Shown: positions 36,991-48,632 of the stretch, piece by piece | How positions within the stretch are numbered: position 1 is the stretch's first letter | Layout of the letters: each line of letters starts with the position of its first letter | Source of the DNA: Powellomyces hirtus | Lineage: Eukaryota; Chytridiomycota; Chytridiomycetes; Spizellomycetales; Powellomycetaceae | DNA: 64,000 bases | Reading direction: 5' to 3' | Assembly (NCBI GenBank): GCA_025526995.1 | Contig: JAHLKG010000012.1 | Location: 434,001-498,000 of the forward strand | Translations under genes and position numbers: made by a program | The notes under the pieces: generated by a model | The model's input: only the letters and a program-made list of their open reading frames with translations | Told to the model about the DNA's origin: nothing | Databases searched by the model: none

Positions 36991-38482
36991 ATGCCTGTGA
37001 TTGCCCCTCTCTCGGCCACTGCCAGCGTTCTCTCTGCCAGTGGCGCTTCCGCTGCTTCTCTCCCCAACAAGGTCCGCATCGTGCCTGCCTTCAGCGATGA
37101 ATCCGACGCCATCCGCTGGGCCGAGGTTGAGAAGCTTCTCAAGAAGGATTTTGAAGCCCACCACATCGAGGTGCTTAACAGGCACACTAAGGAACATCAG
37201 CCCAACTATGCCATTCATGCGCTTCTCTCTCTCTACAAAGTCAATGGTAGGTAGCATATACATACCGGAGAGCGATGCAATACAGCACCATTCTGAAAGA
37301 ATGTATCTAACGTGGGAATCTTTTTCTCTCTCTGAATGCTAAGCTTCTGAGACCATTTTGCGCGAGCGCTACGATCTCGAAAGCAAGATGCTGGATCCCG
37401 TCGGTCCTTCCGTCGCCAAGATCTCCGAGTCCAACTGGAAGGAGCACCTTGGCAAAGGCCAGACCATGTATGCCGATTTTACCGCTTTCTTCCTTGCCGA
37501 AATTCAAGCCCAGGGTATCAAGCCTACTGTCGCCAAATATGCCCCCACCCTTATTCCCGGGCTCGGTGGCGACTGCTTCCACCCTCTTCTTCACCTCGGT
37601 CTTGGTCTCGAATTCCAGCAGCCACTCATCGTTGCCCAAGGCTTGTCATACTGGGCTTACACCTATGCTCCCATCATTGACAAGCTCCCTGCCATCATGG
37701 GAGAGGATGATGTAGCCAATGTCTTGGAGATCTTGCAAGATGTCCGCGAAGACACCCGATTCGATCCCGAGGCAATTCACCCTCAGTGGGGCGCAATCGA
37801 ATTTCACAAACGCGTGCGCAAAGCAATCAACTCCAAACTCGGTGCCGATTTGGCAGAATTAATGTCGGAATGGAATGTGGAGCCCAACGACGAGTCCATC
37901 AACAAGGCTCTCGAGGAGCTTACGGACGCAACTGTCTTGTCCAGTGCAACTACATTCCACACATTCCCCCAACAGCTCGATTTCCCTTTGACGCATACTC
38001 TTATTGCAGCGTCTTCCCTCCACATGGTTCTCCCTTACATCACTCGCAATGAGGACAAAGTAGAGCTTTTGCGACGCTTTATGCTGGCATTCCTCGCACT
38101 CTACGTTTCGCAGGGACGCCCCACGCTCCACCCCGATCGCCTCGAAGCTATCTACGCCGAGTCGGTTGATGATACCCAGCTTTCTCTCCCATCCACTTCA
38201 CCCATCGGTTCCCCCACGCTTCCCAATACCCCCCAGCTCGCTGCGCGCGAATGGCACATCCTGGCTGGCGCTCCCGCTCACGTTGATGACGATGTTCACG
38301 TCATGGAAGTGATCGCTGCACTCAAGTCGTGGGAGGACAAATACGGCGAGAAGAAAGGTTACTACATGAAGGCCGCAAAGGTCGTCAGGAGCGTGGTCAA
38401 AACCGGCAGCAGCGACCAGTGGGAGTACAGGGGAGCTGGCTACCCTCCTTCCACTTCGTTTGCTCTGGAGATGGAGGAGTGA
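36991..38482 (+). CDS. Questin oxidase-like protein (DUF4243 family)
   Basis: Two exons, 36991-37246 and 37344-38482, joined over a 97-nt intron, giving 464 aa. Features of the questin oxidase-like family are visible: QPNYAIHALLSLYKVNAS near the N-terminus (the conserved Asn/His segment), NWKEHLGKGQTMYADFTAFF, then CFHPLLHLGLGLEF and VAQGLSYWAYTYAP, followed later by FHTFPQQLDFPLTHTL. Members such as the Aspergillus questin oxidase carry out Baeyer-Villiger-like ring opening of anthraquinones, but the family is broad and many members have no known substrate. No polyketide synthase or other tailoring enzyme lies in the window, so a role in a metabolite cluster is not supported. A disordered Ser/Pro insert (about 380-400) precedes the C-terminal helices. 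Confidence 0.85.
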
Positions 38483-38987
38483 TTGAGCTCGTGACTGTCT
38501 TTGCGCCCCTTCTCTCTTTACATTATTCGTGCACGGAACGGGTGTGTTAGACGGATGGTTTTGTGCTGGGTAAACGGGTTTCCCTTCGTTTTCCTCGCAG
38601 CCTTTTTTGGCCTTCATGTATAAATTTTCTTCACTTGGACGTACTTCGTGTACTATCCCCCCCCCCTCTTTGGCCTCTTTGGCCTTGAATCATCAATTTC
38701 TTGAAAAAGCACTCTTCATCTTCCTATCCGGCTTAAACACTGTGATAGTTGTGAGTCAGTGCGATCTGGTACTGCATGCGCTTCATCATCGCGTGCAATC
38801 ATTGAACGCGTGAAATCGACCTAAACCTCCGTCCATACCATCGCCGCCATGGCGTTTCTATCAGTCAGACCATTGATAATATCTGGACATGGTGCTCATC
38901 AAATTCCCACAAACGAGCGGTAGCTTGAAATGCGGACAAGGGTAGTACGGTTGTCTGGGCGCTGACAATGTCATTTATACGTTTTGC
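38483..38987. other. Intergenic region, same-strand genes
   Basis: About 500 bp; includes a run of C at about 38657-38667. An upstream exon of the LRR-like gene could be hidden here. Confidence 0.4.
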
Positions 38988-40578
38988 ATGTATCCCACGT
39001 TCTGTTGCAACGTCAGGAAGCACAAACTCGACGAGGCAAAAGAGACAGTGGCAATATACCCTGCAAACCAGAAACTCCTAAACTCTATATCCGCTTTCCG
39101 CAACTTATGGTCGATCACTTTCAAGGACTGTCGCGACCTCTCTCCAGCGCTCTTCTCCGAATTGTCCAAGTTTGCCGGCTTTGGATTGGTGGATATTTCC
39201 CATACGCCCATCAACTTCCGAACACTACAACGGACGCTGCGGTCAGTCCGGGTGCTGCATTTAAAATGCGTGGAATGTCCCAAGCTAGCCACAGCAGATG
39301 GGGGCGCTGAGAGGCGAGGGTTCGCCATTTTCGCCATGCCTGATATGTGGATGTTGGACGGCGTGTTCATCACCTGGGATGAGCGGAGAGTGTGGAAGAC
39401 CGGTTCACCGATTCCGAAGGACGTGAAAACCCGATTTGTCGATCTGATCGACCGGGAGCTTGAACCGTTCACGACGGGGTTTATCTCGTCACAAGAACGT
39501 AAGAGCGAGTTGAGCAAAGATAATACCAAGAAAACCAAGATCTGGTCGCCGAGAGCGAGAGAAGTTCTGGAAGACATGCCGTACGCATTTGAAATGGGTG
39601 TTGAAGAGGATATGGCCAGGTTACGCGTTTTGGCCATGGATTTGGAGCGAACTGTCGCAAGGGGATTTGGCAAAGCAGTGAAGAACCCGGATATCATGCA
39701 CGGATGCGTTCTGGAAATCATCACTGGAGAAGAGACTTATGAAGGACGAACTGCACTGAACGTTCACGGGATTGGATCGCGGGCAATTCTTGCCTTGCTG
39801 CTGCTCGGCACCTTCTCGCCTGAGTTTGGATCCGATTCGTTGCAGAGAACGCTCGAGACGGTCTTTATAACCAGGTGGGATGCGAATGAGCGGCATGCGG
39901 GTGGGGTGGACCATTGGGCTCGACCAGAGACGTCCCCAATGAACTGGCGATCTGAAAATAGGTTGACGTATCTGGCGCTGCTGGTTGGCAAGTTGACCCT
40001 TGATTCCATATCAGGTGAGTGAGATCCGCGACTATGTCAAGCACTGCCTGTTTCTAAGCAAAACATGTGCAGAAACAAGTGTCCGGGAAGCACCACCATT
40101 GGTCTCACCGGAAAAGCTCATTGCGCTCGGCGGCATCCTGCGACACCTCCTCCGCGCTTCGTATGCCGCGAAACGAAGTCGTTCCTCGGGCGACCAACCC
40201 ACCAACGAACCCGACCGCGCCGACGTGGCTCGCCTTGCCCGGTCAACCATGTCCAAAGACCACACGCGCCAACTCGCCGCTCTGCATCTCGATATCCTCC
40301 AGCTGCTGTGTCTGGATGATCGCGACGTGCGGCAATTTTGTCATGGTTTCCTGCACATGGCCGAGGTGTTGGTCGCGGCGCTCTATGCCCTCCTTCCCCA
40401 AGACCATCCTCTGCACTCGGACGCAACGTCCATCGTTGATGATGCGAAGATGCAGTGCGCCGAGGATGGGGCTGCCACGTTGTCGTTGGATGCTAGGGCG
40501 TTGCAGATGAAATTTAGGATGTGCAGTTTGATCGAGGATGTTGTTGCGTATATCGATTCTGTACAAGGACAAGAATAA
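38988..40578 (+). CDS. LRR-like protein, unknown function
   Basis: Two exons, 38988-40014 and 40073-40578, joined over a 58-nt GTGAGT intron, 510 aa. Residues 25-150 show irregular leucine-rich-repeat spacing (FRNLWSITFKDC, FGLVDISHTPINF, VRVLHLKCVECPKL) ending in MPDMWMLDGVFITWDER, a typical LRR-cap phrase in which a nuclear/ciliary LRR protein names the last repeat before a Trp-containing helix. The rest is helical (MARLRVLAMDLERTVA; LDILQLLCLDDRDVRQ) without a known domain. The ATG is the first in frame, but the sequence starts abruptly in a repeat-like segment, so an upstream exon is possible. Not recognised beyond LRR-like. Confidence 0.7.
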
Positions 40579-40766
40579 AATGGATTTGTGCAGACGATGT
40601 AAACCATGATGGTGCTCACTGGAATGTTATAATTAAGTTTGCAAGGCACCAACGCCACTACAGTGTACATGATCACAGATGATGGTATCCGGGGGGAGCC
40701 TGTTGATGTATTTAAGCTCGTAACGGACAGAGAAGGTTGCAGTTCGGCGCTTCAAGCAACTCAGTG

Positions 40767-42192
40767 CTATGGTTCTTCCTTCAGTGCTGTGCCATCCTCA
40801 TCCGCTTCCTCTTTGACTTCCTCCTTGACGTCGTCATCGTCCTCAATCTTGCTCAGATGGTCGCTCAGTTTCTATCAAGATAGGGAAACATGTGAGCACA
40901 AGCGGGAGATTGCCGACAAAACAAGGCAAGACATGTTCTTTGAGGGGCACCTTGTTCATTTGAAACATCCCAATTTTGTTGCACTTGAAGATACCCTTCA
41001 ACGCATCGTCGCATATGATTTCGCGTCTGTCATTCGGATTTTGCAGATCCTTGGCTTTGATGTAATCCCATAGCTGTTTCACGACTTGCGCTCGGCCCAA
41101 TCGGGACACGCCCAGTACGGCACTGAGGGCCGGACTTAGGTGATTGAGTTTTGTGAGTGCGTTGTTCTCGGACGTCCCGCCGCCTCCGGACCGTTTTTGT
41201 TTCTTTGCCGGTTTCTTTTTTTTTGGCGACGGTTCGGCGACCGAGTCGGAATCCGAGTCGTCTATTTCGTCCGCGTCGCCAAAGCTCTTTCCGCCAACCA
41301 TGTCTTCCGACTTGATCAGATGCTTGGTGAGCAGCTTGTTCATCGTGAACATGTGGACCCGCTGCCGCGACCCAAAGATGCCTTTCAGTTTCTCATCCAC
41401 GACAATGTATCGCTTGTCAGCCGGGTACTGCAGGTCGTTCTCTCTGACATAGGCCCATATGGCCTTGACGACTTCCGGACGACTCATTTCTTCTACCCCG
41501 CCCAGAAATGCGCTCAGTGCCGGGCTGACCATCAACGGCGCATTCAAGCCATTCGTGCGGGGTGTTCCGGACGCCGGCGCTTTTCGCTTGGTCGTACTCT
41601 TTGCTTTAGCCCGTCGCCCCCCGCCACTCCGACTGGCCCGCCCGACCCCGTCTTCCATACTCTGGAGCTGTCGCGCCAGATCCTCGTCCCCCGCCGTCTC
41701 GCTTGCATCTGTTCAAGACTATTCCGATTACTTTCAGATTTTGAGCGGGACCCACTGGCAAAAAAAAAAAAAGCGTCACACACAAAGGGCTAACCCACCT
41801 TCGCCATCATCATCGTCACTGTCGAAATCTGACGACACAATATCCTCAGATTTGATTTTGCTCTGACCCTTAGCTCTCGCCTTGGTGGTGGTGGTCGGCA
41901 CATGCTTGTCGGGCGGCGGGCGGGCAAACGGACGTGGCGCGTCGGCAACACCCGGTTCTGGTTTGACCGACCCTGACTCCTTCTTCGGTTCTGGCTTCAC
42001 GCAATCCTCCTGCACGGTCAGAAGATGTATTATGCGTGCATCGATCTCTTTCTTGTACGGGTCCAGGTCCTGCCCCGTTTCACTCGTCAGTTGTCGGCGA
42101 ATGGCTTTGGCGGAGACGACCGAGAGATCGGCTTTTGACAGGATTTCCCGTATGCGGACGTCGAATTGACCGCCTGCTATTTGAGCTGCCAT
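40767..42192 (-). CDS. Tandem SWIB/MDM2-domain protein with N-terminal DEK-C-like domain
   Basis: Three exons: 42192-41799, 41708-40951, 40871-40767, 418 aa. The N-terminal 60 residues (VRIREILSKADLSVVSAKAIRRQL) look like a DEK-C domain. Two SWIB domains follow: SWIB1 (LMVSPALSAFLGGVEEMSR, VVKAIWAYVRENDLQ, VDEKLKGIFG) and SWIB2 (LNHLSPALSAVLGVSRLGR, VVKQLWDYIKAKDLQ, CDDALKGIFKCNKIGMFQMNK), separated by a Ser/Asp and Lys-rich linker (KKKKPAKKQKR). The tail is acidic. DEK-C plus a single SWIB is the layout of yeast Uaf30 and Tri1, which act in rDNA transcription and chromatin; two SWIB domains in tandem is less common. Predicted nuclear/nucleolar chromatin protein. The stop lies 188 bp from that of the convergent LRR-like gene. 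Confidence 0.88.
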
Positions 42193-43094
42193 GAGATAAG
42201 ATCAGCAGCAGGTTGTATTAGAGTAATGTTCCGGAGGAGGTAGTATTTATGGAATACTGTTCAAGGTGAGCTTTTTGGAAAGTCGGACGTTTTTGACAGT
42301 TTTTGTGAAGTATCACGTACTGACAGTATCACGTGATTTAGTGTCGGAATTCAACGACGTTTCAAAGCTGAACTATTAGGATAGAAAGGACACAACCCTT
42401 TCGAAGACCAAAGTGAAATAGAATAACATCTGAGAAATGTGTGTTAGGATAGGTCACTTTGTGCAAGCTCATTTTGTTTGCATGTCATTCTGTGTTGCGC
42501 CTCTTAATGCTCCGCAACGGGTATCGCATATCGCGTGGTAAAGATAGATTATGATGCCTTCCCGCTTAGATATTAGCCTTGATAGATACTCATATGGGAT
42601 GTGTTTTCCGCCATTCTATGTCAAAGATGTCAAAGACGGGCAAGTGTAAAATCTTCCATGTCGGCCGCAAAAGTCCGCACAGGTCGCGCTTTTGTAGGAA
42701 CACTCAAATGACTTATGCTTAGTCAGCGTTCCTAGCTGCAAATCGTCCAGTCGGACTCTCTTCGCCCCGGTGCTTCTATAGCCATCTTGCACTCATCCCT
42801 TCTAAACCCCCACGCGTTTATCAGCCTTTGCACACTCATAGCTTGGTGGGATCGTTGTTTTGGGGGTATATTGAGCACCTTGGGCTGGTTGCGTGTTTCA
42901 GTTGAAAGTGTTCACTTTGTCCATTATTTTGGGCGGCGCTGGTAAGTGGACGGCTGTGGGAGGCGCCGCATTTTCCCACGCACAATTGCTAAAGAATAGT
43001 TTCTTTTCCTTTTTTTTTTCAAACAAAAGGCATTGCGCTGTGAAGCCCGGGAGCCGGTCTTGAGTTTTTGCCGTGTTTCAAGAGACCTGGCAAT
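42193..43094. other. Divergent intergenic region (SWIB / disordered protein)
   Basis: About 900 bp; TCACGTGA at 42329 sits about 137 bp upstream of the SWIB gene ATG. T-rich tract near 43009. No gene seen. Confidence 0.45.
42329..42336. promoter_or_regulatory. TCACGTGA palindrome
   Basis: Perfect 8-bp palindrome with the CACGTG core, about 137 bp upstream of the SWIB gene start; the only copy in the set that is symmetric over 8 bp. Confidence 0.45.
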
Positions 43095-44519
43095 ATGGCT
43101 TTTGACGACCAAGAGCAAACCACGCCGACATCGTCAAGGGAGCTGGCTGACATGCTGTCCTCGATGGTCCTCTCCCCAAGCCCCTTATCTCTAGATCAGC
43201 AGCACAGCCAGTCACACCATCAAGGGGCCCGCCGGCCATTTCGGCGTCAGTCGTCGGGTCCGCTCACCGAGGCGTCTTCGGTCGAAGACGCGTCGACGGA
43301 GCCAGACCATGAAGACCATGACAACAAGCATATGCTTCAGGCAATCCCCTCATTTGGGTCCCCACTCACTCCTGGACAGCGCGCTGCTGCACTGTTTGGC
43401 GTCAGTGGGGGAGGCAGCACGAGTCACTCTGCTATGGCTCCCATGGCATATGGCGGGTCGTCCTCCCCAAGAGACATGGACAGCGACGACATCCCAGCCC
43501 TGCCGCAAAGATCGCACTGGGCTCGCAATAGCATGTCAAAGCCTCTGGCAAGACCGCGTGCCTCCTTTCAGCGCACTTGGACTTTTACGCTTTCCGGCCA
43601 ACCCGGAGACTCGCTTACAGTTCCTATGGGAAATGACAATCAACAGACGGCGGCATCATCGTTGCCCCATCCTCCGGGTACTCCGGATCCGCGACGAAGG
43701 CTGGCTCGGAATCATACGGCCCCAGTTCGCGCCAGCAGCGAACCTTCGTCTTCCTCCGCGGCTTTTCGCTTCACGGCCTTTTCCACCCCTCAACAAGTGG
43801 CTGGTACCAAGCGTCCCTGCACCACACCGCCATCTCGCTCCCCGATCAGGTGCCATTCGTTCTCGCCAACATCTCTCTCCATAGTCAAGTCGTCTCGCAG
43901 CGACATCTCCCACCCGCGCACCCAGCAAGGCCGTTTACCGCGGGCTCCGGGGAAGCGGACGCGACGCCTGCTTCCAGCAAGCTCACTCTACTTTACGCAA
44001 ATGAACACCGTGTCCCTATCATCACCATCGCGATTGCCCTCTGCTCATGACTGCTCGCAAGAACATTGTCGTGGTGGATGCGCGTCCGCATCATCCTCGC
44101 GCAGCGCCCCGCTCACCAAGCGACCACGCCGGGCAGGTTCCGAATCGGAGATCATGACCCATCCCGGCCGCAGACGTCCTCCACGACATGGCAGCGTCCC
44201 GATGTCCCCGCCCACCCCCTGCCCAAAGAACGACCCGCTACCCGGCACAAGCGCCTTTCCTCCACGCGGCACGTTTGCTCGATCGCTCAGCATGACAGAT
44301 CCTAACGATTTGGGCTTGCGGCCAGTTACGCAGCATCCTTTGGACACCCATACCTCGCCTTCGTTCAGTCATGCCGGTACTCCGATGGACGTGCTCTTTG
44401 CGATGCATCCGCCTCCGGATCCGATGTCGCCCTGTGGGAAACAGGCTGAACGCGTGCAGGCTGCGCGAGCGGTTGATATGCTCGCGCAGAGCATGGAACA
44501 CGGACTTGCCTTGCGATAG
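43095..44519 (+). CDS. Disordered Ser/Pro-rich protein, unknown
   Basis: Single exon, 474 aa from the ATG at 43095 (AATATGG; the in-frame codon further up is TTG). Nearly the whole protein is low complexity and Ser/Pro/Arg-rich with many short basic-Ser-Pro patches (RRPFRRQSSGP, ARPRASFQR, PTRSPIRCHS-like), and a few helix-prone segments near the ends (RELADMLSSMVLSP at the N-terminus; ERVQAARAVDMLAQSMEHGL at the C-terminus). The two helical ends could be short interaction motifs. Repeated SP/TP and RxxS sites suggest phospho-regulation. No domain recognised. Long open frame and absence of a better frame on either strand support that it is real. Confidence 0.65.
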   Translation: MAFDDQEQTTPTSSRELADMLSSMVLSPSPLSLDQQHSQSHHQGARRPFRRQSSGPLTEASSVEDASTEPDHEDHDNKHMLQAIPSFGSPLTPGQRAAALFGVSGGGSTSHSAMAPMAYGGSSSPRDMDSDDIPALPQRSHWARNSMSKPLARPRASFQRTWTFTLSGQPGDSLTVPMGNDNQQTAASSLPHPPGTPDPRRRLARNHTAPVRASSEPSSSSAAFRFTAFSTPQQVAGTKRPCTTPPSRSPIRCHSFSPTSLSIVKSSRSDISHPRTQQGRLPRAPGKRTRRLLPASSLYFTQMNTVSLSSPSRLPSAHDCSQEHCRGGCASASSSRSAPLTKRPRRAGSESEIMTHPGRRRPPRHGSVPMSPPTPCPKNDPLPGTSAFPPRGTFARSLSMTDPNDLGLRPVTQHPLDTHTSPSFSHAGTPMDVLFAMHPPPDPMSPCGKQAERVQAARAVDMLAQSMEHGLALR

Positions 44520-44759
44520 TTGTGATGCATCCCGTGTGTGAATATAGAAAAGAGGGCTCGCATTTAGTAGCGCCGTTCGTGATTGTTTGTCATCCCCCTC
44601 GCAGTCTCTTCTTCTATCCCGGATGTGCACCAGAAGTTGCTGTTGTAGGGGCTGACATTAATTGTACATTGAGAGCAGATTAAAAAACGATATGGTATTG
44701 ATGCGTGGTGATGTACCGACGAGAACCGAATAATAAAAACATTCTATTGGCATGCGAGA

Positions 44760-44795
<36 letters not shown>

Positions 44796-44828
44796 AGAGA
44801 GAATCCTGAACAGCGACTCGGCCCCATT
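44520..44828. other. Convergent intergenic region
   Basis: About 310 bp between two convergent stops, including the GA microsatellite just before the bL12m stop. Confidence 0.5.
44755..44802. repeat. (GA)n microsatellite
   Basis: About 48 bp of nearly perfect GA dinucleotide repeat with a few interruptions, in the 3' flank of the bL12m gene. Confidence 0.9.
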
Positions 44829-45759
44829 CTATTCCAAAATGACAGTAGCTCCCAACGCCTCTAGAGTCTTCTTCATCTTCTCAGCGTCCTCTTTGGTGGC
44901 GTTCTCGCGAATCACCTTTGGCACGCTCTCAACAAACTTCTTGGCCTATTACGTAGAAAGAGAATGGCTTTAGTATGCGCCGCTTTCCGCTGAGAGTGGT
45001 ATGGACGCTGGTCAGGCTTACCTCTACCAAGTTAGCTCCTGGCAGCATGCCCTTAATTTCCTTGATGACTTTAGCCTTTGAAGCAGGGTCAAACTTTTCC
45101 AGCTTGACCTTGAACTCTGTCTTCTCCACCGGCTTTTCCTCAGCGACGGGGGCAGCGGCCGCGCCACCGGCAGCCGGGGCGGCAGCGGCTGCTACGGGCA
45201 TGACAATGTCTGCTATGTTCAGTTTCGCCTTCAGCGCTGTGACGAGACCGGCAGTCTCCAGCAGGTTCAGGCCGGCGATTTGGTCGACGATGGCGGCGAT
45301 CTTGGGGTCCGTGGTTTGTTGTACGAGGGATGAGGAAGCAAAGGCGCGGGTTGCGAGTGGCAGCGGGCGGAACGTGGGTGTGAGGATGCTATCGGGGGGA
45401 GAAGGAAGCGGGTTGAGCTTGATGGCCTTCTTCAGTATTTTCGATTTTGGCGTCTCCCATTCGTTGAGTCACATCTCCTGCTTCAACACTTTTTCTAAAG
45501 TGGGACTGCCCCCAACACCCGACGCTTCGAATGTTCCATTTTGCGTTTCCCTTCCCTGCCTTTCCTCGGCCAGCCTAGACTCTTCTGCTTCAGACACCCG
45601 AAACAAGCAACTCACGTGGATCGCTGGCAGGTGATACGGGTGGCCGCGAAGGCACTTCGTGTTATGAAGGACTAGAGAGAGCAACATGAAATTAGTTGCC
45701 ATGATCATTGAATTTACATTCACGGACTTTTCCCGAGTCATTCTTTGTTCCCCGCTCAT
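44829..45759 (-). CDS. Mitochondrial large-subunit ribosomal protein bL12m (MRPL12)
   Basis: Four exons: 45759-45718, 45671-45616, 45388-45022, 44945-44829, 193 aa. An N-terminal presequence rich in Arg/Ser/Ala (SFITRSAFAATRITCQRS, then PLATRAFASSSL) is followed by the L7/L12 N-terminal dimerisation helix (IAAIVDQIAGLNLLETAGL), an Ala-rich hinge, and the C-terminal factor-binding domain (EFKVKLEKFDPASKAKVIKEIK, LVEAKKFVESVPKVIRENA, KKTLEALGATVILE-stop). It forms the stalk that recruits translation GTPases to the mitochondrial ribosome. Start could be 45759 or the next in-frame ATG at 45741; exons 1 and 2 (and their 46-nt intron) are inferred from phase and splice signals, so they are less sure than the last two. 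Confidence 0.88.
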
Positions 45760-45982
45760 TTTGTCTACGTTATCCAGAAGACACTGCCGTCGCTGCCTCT
45801 CCCCCCTCTCGAGTTCCGTTTGCTAACCATTGTGAGCTTGCTTACCATTGTGGTGCGTGGAAGGCTTGTGAGGAATGTGACGTTTGGTGGGTGAAGATTT
45901 CGCTTGTCAAATTCCACTGTTGATTTCCCCTGCGCGAAGCTCTGAGAGTCCGCCATGGCAACAGCCTTTCATTTGCATACGC

Positions 45983-45989
45983 CACGTGA
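45983..45989 (+). promoter_or_regulatory. CACGTGA E-box-like motif
   Basis: CACGTG followed by ATCC, about 224 bp upstream of the bL12m start and 580 bp upstream of the F-box gene. Confidence 0.4.
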
Positions 45990-46375
45990 TCCCGACTCGC
46001 GTAATTGCTACAAGAGAAGCCCAGAGAAGACAACGGGGAGAGTTGCCTATCAAAAACCAATCAATCCATGGACCCATCAATGAGGAAGTCGATCAGCCAG
46101 CCTGAGTGTTCATTATCCATAAGCGTCCAAATTGGGCCAAACCGTATGCCATCGTATTGTTGTTATCAACGCAATTGGATTAAAGGGACATCCTCACCCG
46201 CCTATATCTATCCTTCCTTCTTCCTCCCATCTTATCCTTAATGTAGGATAGCGTTAAGTTGGGATACGCGGCTCAATGCTGGATGTAGGACATGTGGCTT
46301 ACGCAACTGGCGTTCAAGTCGTGCGTGAAGTGGAACCGACCGACCGATGAGCTCCACACCTTTCTCTTGACTTAG

Positions 46376-46389
46376 CCCCCCCCCCCCCC
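46376..46389. repeat. Poly-C tract (14 nt)
   Basis: Homopolymer run in the intergenic region upstream of the F-box gene; such runs are prone to length errors in sequencing. Confidence 0.85.
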
Positions 46390-46570
46390 GCGGGCGCCAC
46401 TCCCCATCATCCTTCTTTTTCCTCCAGCCTACCGTTTTCTCACGCATCTGCTTGTCCTCAACTGCAACTTCGGATTGCTGAAGACGGCGTGGGACTGTGC
46501 TTGCTGATACTCTTCCTCGGGTTCTTACGCCGCCACACGAGCCGCTGCTCCCATCAACGGCCTGTCGAAT

Positions 46571-48632
46571 ATGGCATCTTTGGTCCCTCAACGACTCAAG
46601 CAACAACGCAAGGCAGGCTCCTGGCCGTTGCTTCCCCGAAAATACATAGAAGGGCAATCTGTTTCCTTATCTGATCTCCCTGAGGAAGTCCTCGAAATCA
46701 TCTTTCTTCATGTTCAAGACCCGTCAAAACTTGTTCGCGGTTGCCGGAGTTTGCACGGCGTGGGCAACAAAGCTCTCGTCCGAGTACGGTGGTTGCTCGC
46801 TCGCTGGGGACGTGCCAATGCGTTCCAAGGAGCTCTAAGATGGACAAAAATACTGGACTCAGAGACCCTCGAATTGCTTTTGAAGGCTGTGCCAGTTGTT
46901 CCCAGGTACAGTTCTCCTCACGACTTTGCGAATAATAATAGACATCTAACCGTTTCTCTTTAGATACATCATCCAACGAGCCCTGACCCGCTTCCAGCAT
47001 GTCAATAAAGCGGACTTGATTGCCCCTCTGATGACCTACGGTCTCACCCATTATCACAATCTCTCTCTGCACAAGCACGATGGCCAATGTTTCAAAGACC
47101 TCCTGCCCTTTGCGTCCTCTTCCCTGCTCCAGCAGATGACCTTCTTTACGCAGACACGCTTGGATGTCATTGACGAGCTGGTCAACGTCTACAATTTCAA
47201 CGTCAATTTCTGCAAGTGGAATCCCAACACTGGCTTGCCAATGATGGCCACTAACGAAGGTGACGGTTTTGACTCGATGGGTCATACAATTGAGCCGGCA
47301 AGTGACATATGTATTGACTAGTGCGATTATACAGGGTTTCGCGTGTTTCTTAGCGCCGTCGCGTCGGGAAATGAAGTCATGGTCAAGGCCCTGCTGAAAC
47401 ACAAGATGCAAACTCATGTGGAACGATACTGCAGTCCGATGAACGGCACTGGAAGCCGATCGCTGTATCAATCGGTCTTTCCACTTTTCGAAGCTACTCC
47501 ACAGTGGGAAGATTCTTTCTTCCAACCAGAGCTCAGGACGTATATGAAGTATAGTACGTTCTCAGTATGCCTTTCTGCAGCGCCATTTGACGCTGTGCTG
47601 ACGAAGAGCACCATTCATTCTTATAGCTGTGGAGGCGCTGGTACTTGCTACGAAGAACAAGCATCTGAAGATAATGCAGATGCTCCTAGAGCACGACTCG
47701 CCCCGTTGGGGGTCGGAGAATGGCGCGGAGGTCTTGAAGGTACGCAGCATGCTCACAACAATTGGTGACGGCGAGAGATAAATCTGAGTGCTTCTACTTA
47801 TAGGCAACTTTGCAACTCGCTGTCGATGAGACCTTTGCTGCCGGAATTTCCCTTGTGACTGAATACATTGGATCGTATCCACCGCCTCCCAAATCACCGC
47901 TCGCTCTGAAAAGAGCGCTGTATCACGCATGCCTCGAGAACGATCTCAAAGCACTCAAGGCGCTGATTAAGGAAGGCGCCACAACCGATGGTGGAAGCGG
48001 AGAGGTGGGCAGCGGACCGGATCCGATGAAACACGTCATCCTGTGCGAGAAAACCGAGCTGTTGAACTATCTAATCCGCACACTTGACTTCTCACAAGAA
48101 AGGGTAAGTGGCATGTTCTCACAATGAACAGTCGTTTGGGATGCTAATCGATGCCCCACAGTTGTCCGAGCTGCTGACGTTTGCTATCGACAACATGTCT
48201 ATAACATGTGCTCGCTACTTGCTGACGAACCGAACGCAGAGGCCTATTGTCATCGAAAAGCATTTACGACGTTGTGTGGTCCACGCTTCGACCTCTCTTT
48301 TGCCACTGATTCTCCGTTGTCTGCATATCCAGCAACCTGACAAACTCATGCCCGGCTTTACAGGGGTATTGCGACTGGCTATTAAAAGGGCGAATGCCGA
48401 AAGTGCCGGACAAGCACGTTTGGACATTGTGGAGGAGTTGCAAGCTTACAAGGAGAAGATTGACCAGAAATTTGCTGCGAAGAAGGGCAAATCGAAAAGC
48501 GGCGCGGCGCACCGCAGATCGGCGAAAACTCATTACACTGCGGCAGACCTAGGCATCACCTCTACGTCGTCCATTGCAAAGCCCAGCAGGCCGAGAACCA
48601 CCCGAAACTCCCAGCTCGCCGGCCTACACTGA
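46571..48632 (+). CDS. F-box protein with helical ankyrin-like repeats
   Basis: Six exons: 46571-46905, 46964-47259, 47335-47553, 47627-47739, 47804-48103, 48162-48632, 577 aa. An F-box (about 32-60) is seen in SLSDLPEEVLEIIFLHVQDPSKL. The rest is made of helix pairs with ankyrin-like phrases (LTHYHNLSLHKHDG; FLSAVASGNEVMVKALLKH; LVLATKNKHLKIMQMLLEH; ALYHACLENDLKALKALIKEGA; LTFAIDNMSITCARYLL) spaced irregularly, so they are degenerate ankyrin repeats rather than canonical ones. A Lys-rich C-terminus follows. As an F-box protein it would bind Skp1 and act as substrate receptor of an SCF ubiquitin ligase, with the repeats holding the substrate. Substrate unknown. Confidence 0.8.

Larger units (their letters stand above)
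45760..46570. other. Divergent intergenic region (bL12m / F-box)
   Basis: About 810 bp; CACGTGATCC at 45983 and a 14-nt C run at 46376-46389. No gene recognised. Confidence 0.45.
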
